A stretch of 64,000 nt of DNA from CAWGCA01 sp963820955 (GTDB taxonomy: Bacteria > Pseudomonadota > Gammaproteobacteria > Chromatiales > Chromatiaceae), in NCBI GenBank assembly GCA_963820955.1, contig CAWGCA010000045.1, positions 62,001-126,000 of the forward strand, in the 5' to 3' direction. Numbering within the stretch: position 1 is the stretch's first letter; each line of letters opens with the position of its first letter. The notes under the pieces were generated by a model. That model was not told where the DNA came from. It saw only the letters and a list, made by a program, of their open reading frames with translations, and searched no databases. Shown piece after piece: positions 58,697-64,000 of the stretch. The position numbers and the translations under genes were made by a program.

Positions 58697-60073
58697 CTAA
58701 AAAGGCATCCCCCCGGGCGGCATTCCTCCAGGACCCAGCCTTCCTTTCATGCCGCGCATCATCTTCGCCATGCCCCCACCCTTCATTTTTTTCATCATCT
58801 TCTGCATCTGTCCGAACTGCTTGAGTAGCTTGTTCACTTCCTGTACCTGAGCGCCCGAGCCGTTGGCGATACGTCGTTTCCGGGAACCCTTGATGACGTT
58901 GGGAAACCGGCGTTCCTGAGGGGTCATTGAGTTGATAATGGCTATAGTCCGGGCTATCTCCCGGTCATTTACCTGATTCTTTACCTGATCCGGGATCTCG
59001 CCCATACCTGGCAGCTTATCCATCAGTGAACTCATACCACCGAGCTTGGACATCTGCTCCATCTGCTCCTTGAAGTCCTCCAGATCGAAGCCATGACCCT
59101 TCTGCAGCTTTTTTGCCAGTTTCTCGGCCTTTGAATGATCCACCTTGCGCTGGACATCTTCCACCAGGGAGAGCACATCTCCCATGCCGAGAATCCTCGA
59201 GGCCATGCGTTCCGGGTGGAAGGGCTCCAGGGCGCCGGTCTTTTCACCAACGCCCAGGAATTTGATCGGCTTGCCGGTGATCTGGCGAATGGAGAGCGCC
59301 GCTCCCCCCCGTGCGTCGCCGTCAGTTTTGGTCAGGATAACGCCGGTAAGAGGCAAGGTATTGTCAAAGGCTTTGGCGGTATTGGCGGCGTCCTGGCCGG
59401 TCATGCTGTCGACCACGAACAGGGTCTCCACCGGATCAACGCCCGCGTGGAGTTCCGCGATTTCACCCATCATCGCCTCGTCCACATGCAGACGACCGGC
59501 GGTATCGATAATCAATACATCCAGAAATTTCTTGCGCGCCTGTTCCAGGGCGGCCCTGGCAATCGCCAGGGGCTTCTGATCCGGACTGCTCGGAAAGAAG
59601 TCCGCTTCCACTTCAGCGGCCAGCGTTTTCAGCTGATCGATGGCGGCGGGCCGGTAGACGTCACAGCTCACCGTCATGACCGTCTTTTTCTGATTTTCCC
59701 TCAACCAGCGGGCCAGTTTGGCGACACTGGTGGTCTTACCGGACCCCTGCAGGCCGGCCATCAGGATGACCGCGGGTGGCTGGGCCGACAGATTGAGGGA
59801 CTCGTTGGCCTCCCCCATCACCTTGATCAGCTCGTCGTTGACGATCTTTACCAGCACCTGGCCCGGGGTGAGACTCCTCATCACCTCCTCGCCCAGCGCC
59901 TGCTCCCTGACCCGATCAACGAAAGTGCGCACCACCGGCAGGGCCACATCAGCCTCCAGCAGGGCCATACGCACTTCACGCATGGTTTCTTTGATGTTCT
60001 CCTCGGTCAGCCGCCCCTGCCCGCGCAGTTTGTTGAGCGCACCACCTAATCGATCTGTAAGATTGTCAAACAT
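58697..60073 (-). CDS. ffh: Signal recognition particle protein Ffh
   Basis: This 458-residue SRP54 homologue has an N-domain opening MFDNLTDRLGGALNKLRG and a G-domain with GLQGSGKTTSVAKLA, DTAGRLHVDE and TKTDGDARGG. The Met-rich M-domain holds SGAQVQEVNKLLKQFGQMQK and ends in a Gly/Met-rich tail. It binds 4.5S RNA and the signal sequences of inner-membrane proteins. It is divergent from ypjD, as usual in gammaproteobacteria. Confidence 0.98.
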   Translation of the reverse strand: MFDNLTDRLGGALNKLRGQGRLTEENIKETMREVRMALLEADVALPVVRTFVDRVREQALGEEVMRSLTPGQVLVKIVNDELIKVMGEANESLNLSAQPPAVILMAGLQGSGKTTSVAKLARWLRENQKKTVMTVSCDVYRPAAIDQLKTLAAEVEADFFPSSPDQKPLAIARAALEQARKKFLDVLIIDTAGRLHVDEAMMGEIAELHAGVDPVETLFVVDSMTGQDAANTAKAFDNTLPLTGVILTKTDGDARGGAALSIRQITGKPIKFLGVGEKTGALEPFHPERMASRILGMGDVLSLVEDVQRKVDHSKAEKLAKKLQKGHGFDLEDFKEQMEQMSKLGGMSSLMDKLPGMGEIPDQVKNQVNDREIARTIAIINSMTPQERRFPNVIKGSRKRRIANGSGAQVQEVNKLLKQFGQMQKMMKKMKGGGMAKMMRGMKGRLGPGGMPPGGMPF

Positions 60074-60128
60074 GCCGGAACCATTCCTCTATGAAAGCCT
60101 GACAGGCTCATATCACGAAATTCCGGGC

Positions 60129-60134
60129 ATTATA
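60129..60134 (-). promoter_or_regulatory. Promoter -10 box of ffh
   Basis: A perfect TATAAT on the minus strand lies 56 bases before the ffh start. The -35 region is weak. Confidence 0.5.
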
Positions 60135-60226
60135 GTGGATTTACGCTCCGGCAGCGGCATTGATCCTGGCAAAGACCCCGCCGATGCTTTTCGGCCGAAA
60201 CCGAATATGCGATTATCGTCCGCAGT

Positions 60227-61036
60227 ATGAACAGTTCTCTCATCGCAACCCTAGCCATTACCTTTTACCTGGGCAGCAGCCTGGTGATTGGAGCCCGTCT
60301 TTTCGGAGAAGCCGGCAAACGACTGTCGAGAGCAACCGGAATCGGCCTGGGTCTGGCCGGCGCCCTGCTCCACGGCCTTTTTCTCTACCAGACTATTCTC
60401 AGCGACAGCGGGATCAACCTCGGCTTTTTCGACGCCGCCTCACTGGTCTTCCTGAGCATCATTCTGTTGTTGATGCTATCGGCCCTCTCCAAACCGATTG
60501 AAAACCTGGGGATCGTCATCCTGCCGCTGGCCGCACTGTCCATCATTGCGACCATCCAATTTCCCAGTTCCCGTTTACTCCCGAGCGACGCCCCCTGGGG
60601 CCTGCAGCTTCACGTGGTGATCTCTCTCCTGGCCTACAGCCTGCTGGCACTGGCCAGTTTCCAGGCAATTCTGCTCGCGATTCAGGACCACCACCTGCAC
60701 AACCGCCACCCGGGGGGATTCATACGCTCGCTGCCCGCTCTTCAGACCATGGAAGCGCTCCTGTTCGAGATGATCGGCCTGGGCTTCATCCTGCTCACCC
60801 TGGCGCTGCTCAGCGGCTTCATGTTCCTGCAGGATATGTTTGCCCAACGGCTGGCGCACAAAACCATACTCTCCATCCTTGCGTGGCTGGTGTTCGGCAC
60901 CCTGCTGTGGGGAAGATTTCGTTTTGGCTGGCGCGGGCAGAAGGCCCTGATCTGGACCCTGGTGGGATTCGTAGTCTTGATGCTCGCCTATTTCGGCAGC
61001 AAATTCGTTATCGAGGTGATACTGAAAACAGGGTAA
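60227..61036 (+). CDS. ypjD: YpjD-like integral membrane protein (CcsA/CcmC domain)
   Basis: This 269-residue protein has eight probable membrane helices and the cytochrome c assembly (CcmC/CcsA-like) domain: LHVVISLLAYSLLALASFQA with its His, and LSILAWLVFGTLLWGRFRFGWRG. The family is often encoded beside ffh and corC; the exact role (haem handling or a membrane transport factor) is unsettled. Confidence 0.92.
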   Translation: MNSSLIATLAITFYLGSSLVIGARLFGEAGKRLSRATGIGLGLAGALLHGLFLYQTILSDSGINLGFFDAASLVFLSIILLLMLSALSKPIENLGIVILPLAALSIIATIQFPSSRLLPSDAPWGLQLHVVISLLAYSLLALASFQAILLAIQDHHLHNRHPGGFIRSLPALQTMEALLFEMIGLGFILLTLALLSGFMFLQDMFAQRLAHKTILSILAWLVFGTLLWGRFRFGWRGQKALIWTLVGFVVLMLAYFGSKFVIEVILKTG

Positions 61037-61049
61037 GGAGTGAGGTGGC

Positions 61050-61370
61050 CTATCGGTTCTTTCCGACCCGGTGATAGGCCTGGCTGGCTTGGCGGCCTTT
61101 ATTCAGTTTGCCGAGGGCAGCGCTGGTCGACAAACGCTCCTGTTCCGCCATCTCGATCACCTCCCGGCTGAGGTCGATGATTTCCCGAATCTGGTCTCCG
61201 GCCCACTGTGGATCATGTTCGGAGGCAGGCAGTGGAAAACAGGTGGCGATCAGACCGCGGCGCCGATGTTCCAGCTCCCGCACCTTCTCCCAATCTGCCC
61301 TTCTGCCCTCCATGCGCATAGCCTGGCTTAGCCGAACAATCTCTGGCAGAAGCTGGTTGCTTTCGCTCAT
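61050..61370 (-). CDS. fliT: FliT-like flagellar export chaperone
   Basis: This 106-residue all-helical protein follows fliS by 14 bases. WEKVRELEHRRRGLIATCF and the C-terminal helices with basic tail fit FliT, the FliD chaperone and FlhDC modulator. Assigned mainly by position and size. Its 3' end carries a GGCCTATC/GATAGGCC inverted repeat (61047-61080) shared with the ypjD end. Confidence 0.75.
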   Translation of the reverse strand: MSESNQLLPEIVRLSQAMRMEGRRADWEKVRELEHRRRGLIATCFPLPASEHDPQWAGDQIREIIDLSREVIEMAEQERLSTSAALGKLNKGRQASQAYHRVGKNR

Positions 61371-61384
61371 TTCGAAAAACCGTA

Positions 61385-61804
61385 TCAGGATACCGCCTGA
61401 CTCTGCTCGACCTTCAATTTCCCGGGTATCACATCCCAGGCGGTCTTGACTTCGAGCAGCAGGGAAGAGATCTCATCGAGTATGGCAGGGTCGTTCTCAG
61501 CCCCGGCCTGGCCCAGGCGGCGCACCACATAGTCGTATAGGTCGTCCAAGTTTTGCGAGATCGCGCCACCACCTTCCATATCCAGGCTGCTTTGCAGACC
61601 ACTGACGATAGAGATGGCCCAGCTGATATAGCGACCCTTCTCCGCAGTCTCGTTGTGCAGCATATATCCCTTGGCAATCGCAATTTTATCCAAAGCGCCT
61701 TCCATCAGCATCTGTACCAGGCGGTGAGGCGTTGCATCCTCGATACCGGAAGAGACACTGACACTCTGATACTGCGCCAAGGCGCCTGCCCTTGTTTTAA
61801 CCAT
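61385..61804 (-). CDS. fliS: FliS flagellin chaperone
   Basis: This 139-residue protein starts MVKTRAGALAQYQSVSVSSG and has ATPHRLVQMLMEGALDKIA and SIVSGLQSSLDMEGGG. These are FliS marks. It holds flagellin unfolded for export. It lies between fliD and fliT. Confidence 0.96.
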   Translation of the reverse strand: MVKTRAGALAQYQSVSVSSGIEDATPHRLVQMLMEGALDKIAIAKGYMLHNETAEKGRYISWAISIVSGLQSSLDMEGGGAISQNLDDLYDYVVRRLGQAGAENDPAILDEISSLLLEVKTAWDVIPGKLKVEQSQAVS

Positions 61805-61846
61805 GAGGGGTTCCTAGATAAGTTAAGGATACGTTCAATTCTTTGT

Positions 61847-63217
61847 TCACTTGTTGTTTAAACTATTCACCGACAACTTCGACAACATCTCCAGTTGTCC
61901 GCTGAGATAATCGCTGGTGGTCGTCATTTGGACCATTAATGTATCCAGTGAAGTAAACTGGCTCCGCAGGCGCTGTTCGGTCAGTTCCAGCCGGCGCTCC
62001 AGGGAATCGCGGCTTCTATCGATCGCATCGATACGATCGTTGACGCCATCGATCATACTGTCGAAAATACCATCGGCCTGAAGAAAGCCATCCAGCATGC
62101 TGTCGAGCCTGAATGCAAACCCCCCCTCTTCGTCAGAAAAAAAGGCGGATACTCCGTCCAAATCGTCGGTGATCGCAGTACTCAACCTATCGCTGTCCAA
62201 CTCGAGATCACCGGTATCCTTGTTGGTGGTGACCCCAAGCTCTGAAATATAAGAGATGTTTCCCAGACCAGAGAGCGAGTGATTCAACTCTCCCCGAATC
62301 TTGGATTCGATATTAATCAGCACCCGGTTGCCGCTCAGACTACCGGCTGACTGGGCGGACAGTTGCGCCTTCAAACCGTTGTAGGCGGTAACAAACCCTT
62401 GCACCGCCTCTTCAGCCACCGAAGGGTCGCGACTGATGGTCGTAACAGCCCGCCCGGTGCCGTTTAGATCGAAGGTCATACCCTCCACCACATCAGAGAT
62501 ACTGTTGCTGCTGCGCGTCACACCGATGCCGTCCACCACCAGCGAGGCATCCAACTCCGTATCGGCGCTCAGCAGCAGGCCGTCGGCATCCCGATTAATG
62601 GAGGCAAAATTGAATGTGGTTGCGTCGATGGCGCCGCCATAGGAAATCTGCACCCTACCGTCGTAGCCACTCTCTTCCGAGGTAAGCACCAGCGTCTGGT
62701 TGCCACTGTCGCCGGTGATGACACTGGCGGTGACGCCGGTCTCGTTGGCGGAGACATTGATTGCCTCCTGAATATCGCGCAGGGTACTGGCCGTGGAAAG
62801 ATCCAGGGTAAAGCTGCCGGTACCCACGGTAACCGTCAACCCATCACCAGCCTGGCCACCAAAGGTCGTGGTATTGGCGAACTCGGAAGATCCCATCTTG
62901 TGGCGCTGGGCCAACCGGTTGACGGTGATATCAAAGGTCGAAGGGACGGCGTTGGAGCCAGCGCTGACGGCTAGCACATCCTCATCGGAAGAGGTCGTCT
63001 TAGTAGCCTGGAAGGTATCAGCAGTATTCAGATTTTCCAGAGACGATTGGAGATCAGCAAGGGCGCTTTTCAGTGCACCGTAGGCCGATATCTCCGCCTG
63101 ATATCCGGCCTCTTTCTGAGCCAGGCGAATCAGGGGTTGCTGCTCGATCGCCATCAACTGGGTGACGATACCGTTGACATCCAGCCCTGAACCTAAACCC
63201 GGTGATGCAATGGCCAC
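61847..63217 (-). CDS. fliD: FliD flagellar filament cap (HAP2)
   Basis: This 456-residue protein starts at a GTG behind GGAGGAGG. It opens AIASPGLGSGLDVNGIVTQLM and has the FliD N-domain, then QTLVLTSEESGYDGRV, and the C-terminal domain with ETAQ-like VNDRIDAIDRSRDSLERRLE and LDTLMVQMTTTSDYLS. It caps the growing filament and folds flagellin. Confidence 0.96.
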   Translation of the reverse strand: MAIASPGLGSGLDVNGIVTQLMAIEQQPLIRLAQKEAGYQAEISAYGALKSALADLQSSLENLNTADTFQATKTTSSDEDVLAVSAGSNAVPSTFDITVNRLAQRHKMGSSEFANTTTFGGQAGDGLTVTVGTGSFTLDLSTASTLRDIQEAINVSANETGVTASVITGDSGNQTLVLTSEESGYDGRVQISYGGAIDATTFNFASINRDADGLLLSADTELDASLVVDGIGVTRSSNSISDVVEGMTFDLNGTGRAVTTISRDPSVAEEAVQGFVTAYNGLKAQLSAQSAGSLSGNRVLINIESKIRGELNHSLSGLGNISYISELGVTTNKDTGDLELDSDRLSTAITDDLDGVSAFFSDEEGGFAFRLDSMLDGFLQADGIFDSMIDGVNDRIDAIDRSRDSLERRLELTEQRLRSQFTSLDTLMVQMTTTSDYLSGQLEMLSKLSVNSLNNK

Positions 63218-63272
63218 TAAGGCCTCCTCCTAACGTTAATATAAAAATTGGGACATCCCTGTCCCCACCCAC

Positions 63273-63680
63273 TCAAGCCCTGGTCTGAAAGAGTAATCCG
63301 TTCATCTCACCCAACCGGTTCTGCATCTCGAGGATCTCCTCTGAGGGGATCTGCCGGATAATCTGATCTGTCTCCGAATCGATCACCTTAACCACCGTCT
63401 TCCCACTCTCTTCGTCCACACTGAACTGCAGTTTCCGTTGAATGACCTGCACAAACTCATTGAGATCTTCGACTACCTTGTCGAGCTTGGCCTCATCCGC
63501 CGAGGTCTTAGCCGTTCTGTCCGCGCTCTGGACCACATCTTCTTTAACCGAGTTTACCGACCCGGGCGCAACCACTGGCTGCTCTCCCTGCACCCGACTG
63601 ACGCTACCCGAGCCCCCCTTTGACTGCGGGCCAGTTGGCCCCAGTACATTATTAGAGACTTCGCTAATCATCGTTGCCAC
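63273..63680 (-). CDS. flaG: FlaG flagellar protein
   Basis: This 135-residue protein has a disordered N-half and the FlaG domain at the end: LNEFVQVIQRKLQFSVDEES, TVVKVIDSETDQIIRQIPSE and EILEMQNRLGEMNGLLF. It modulates filament length and sits between flagellin and fliD as in Vibrio, Pseudomonas and relatives. Confidence 0.94.
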   Translation of the reverse strand: MATMISEVSNNVLGPTGPQSKGGSGSVSRVQGEQPVVAPGSVNSVKEDVVQSADRTAKTSADEAKLDKVVEDLNEFVQVIQRKLQFSVDEESGKTVVKVIDSETDQIIRQIPSEEILEMQNRLGEMNGLLFQTRA

Positions 63681-63696
63681 CTATTTTGCTTAGGTG

Positions 63697-63722
63697 GGGA
63701 ACCCGGGTTGACCCGGGTTCCC
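63697..63722 (-). terminator. Perfect hairpin after flagellin
   Basis: GGGAACCCGGGT (63697-63708) and ACCCGGGTTCCC (63711-63722) form a near-perfect palindrome. It lies 15 bases past the flagellin stop. No T-run follows on the minus strand, so it may stabilise the fliC mRNA 3' end as well as stop transcription. Confidence 0.6.
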
Positions 63723-63736
63723 GTCAATCGCCAGAC

Positions 63737-64000
63737 TTACTGGAGCAGAGACAACACTGTCTGCGGCAGTGCATTGGCCTGGGAAACCATGGCCGTACCG
63801 GCCTGCTGCAGGATCTGGGCGCGGGTCATAGCCGCTGTTTCAGCAGCGAAGTCCGTATCCTGAATGCGGGAACGGGCGGCCGACAAATTTTCCGACGTGA
63901 TACTCAGGTTGGAAATCGTGCTCTCGAACCTGGACTGCAGGGCACCGAACTCGGCGCGCTGGGAGTTGACGGTTGCCAGTGCGGCATCCACTATCGAGAG
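63737..64000 (-). CDS. fliC: Flagellin, C-terminal part (runs off right edge)
   Basis: The frame is open to base 64000 and ends at 63737. The visible end is the conserved flagellin D0/D1 C-terminal region (AEFGALQSRFESTISNLSIT, ARSRIQDTDFAAETAAMTRA, ILQQAGTAMVSQANALPQTV). The N-terminus and variable region lie outside the window. Confidence 0.95.
   Translation of the reverse strand, partial: LSIVDAALATVNSQRAEFGALQSRFESTISNLSITSENLSAARSRIQDTDFAAETAAMTRAQILQQAGTAMVSQANALPQTVLSLLQ

Noticed and set aside
59135..60049. 304-codon frame opposite ffh
   Set aside because: Antisense shadow of a highly conserved gene.

Overview
The window looks like a chromosomal piece of a moderately GC-rich gammaproteobacterium. 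The core genes (ettA, cysS, ppiB, tsaB, yoaA, mrcB, sbcB, ffh, rpsP-rimM-trmD-rplS, the fliC-flaG-fliD-fliS-fliT end of a flagellar cluster) have the sequences and order typical of that class. A two-subunit 2-oxoacid:ferredoxin oxidoreductase, a fimV-like gene, an LpoP-like PBP1b activator beside mrcB and an HsbR/HsbA-like pair suggest a free-living or symbiotic Chromatiales-type bacterium, for example a sulfur oxidiser of the Sedimenticola/Thiodiazotropha/Endoriftia kind. That placement is inference; no marker for sulfur oxidation lies in the window.

Layout. 1-9.6 kb: accessory region with a His/Met-rich heavy-metal-binding exported protein cut by the left edge, two FKBP-type isomerases, an Ala-Pro-Glu repeat protein, a very large multicopper oxidase with a highly structured mRNA leader, and a DUF2059 protein. 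G/C-rich repeat arrays lie in opposite orientation on the two sides of the oxidase segment. 9.6-13.7 kb: a QseBC/PmrAB-like two-component system, a diguanylate cyclase and a PstS-like binding protein. 14-17.7 kb: TlpA-like thioredoxin, ettA, AhpD-like protein and DUF815 ATPase. 17.7-19.4 kb: two copies of a short terminal-inverted-repeat element with a 42-bp variable repeat, bracketing an Ada-like methyltransferase. 19.4-23.2 kb: cysS, two cyclophilins and a DUF455 protein. 23.2-28.4 kb: a probable surface polysaccharide locus (duplicated exported protein, membrane glycosyltransferase with a sigma-54-type promoter upstream, dimethylformamidase-like exported protein). 28.4-31.8 kb: glycerate kinase and, divergent from it, a two-gene ExbB/MotA plus ExbD/MotB-like module with a long coiled coil. 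This module is the best candidate for an undescribed system. 31.8-32.4 kb: two nested palindromic elements. 32.4-39.5 kb: tsaB-yoaA, an unknown small protein, lpoP-like/mrcB and an L,D-transpeptidase. 39.8-42.9 kb: korA-korB-ferritin-like operon. 43-47.4 kb: two RRM proteins, an HsbR/HsbA-like phosphatase/STAS pair, riboflavin synthase and a CBS protein. 47.6-55 kb: fimV-like, an SPL-family radical SAM enzyme, and several small exported or unknown proteins. 55-61 kb: sbcB, the rplS-trmD-rimM-rpsP and ffh genes, and ypjD. 61-64 kb: flagellar filament cap, chaperones and flagellin, cut by the right edge.

The genes suggest an envelope- and surface-oriented stretch: peptidoglycan synthesis (mrcB, lpoP, L,D-transpeptidase), proton-channel-driven envelope machinery, polysaccharide production probably under alternative sigma and c-di-GMP control, and flagellar assembly with a phosphatase/STAS switch. 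No rRNA, tRNA, CRISPR array, phage or complete insertion sequence was seen.
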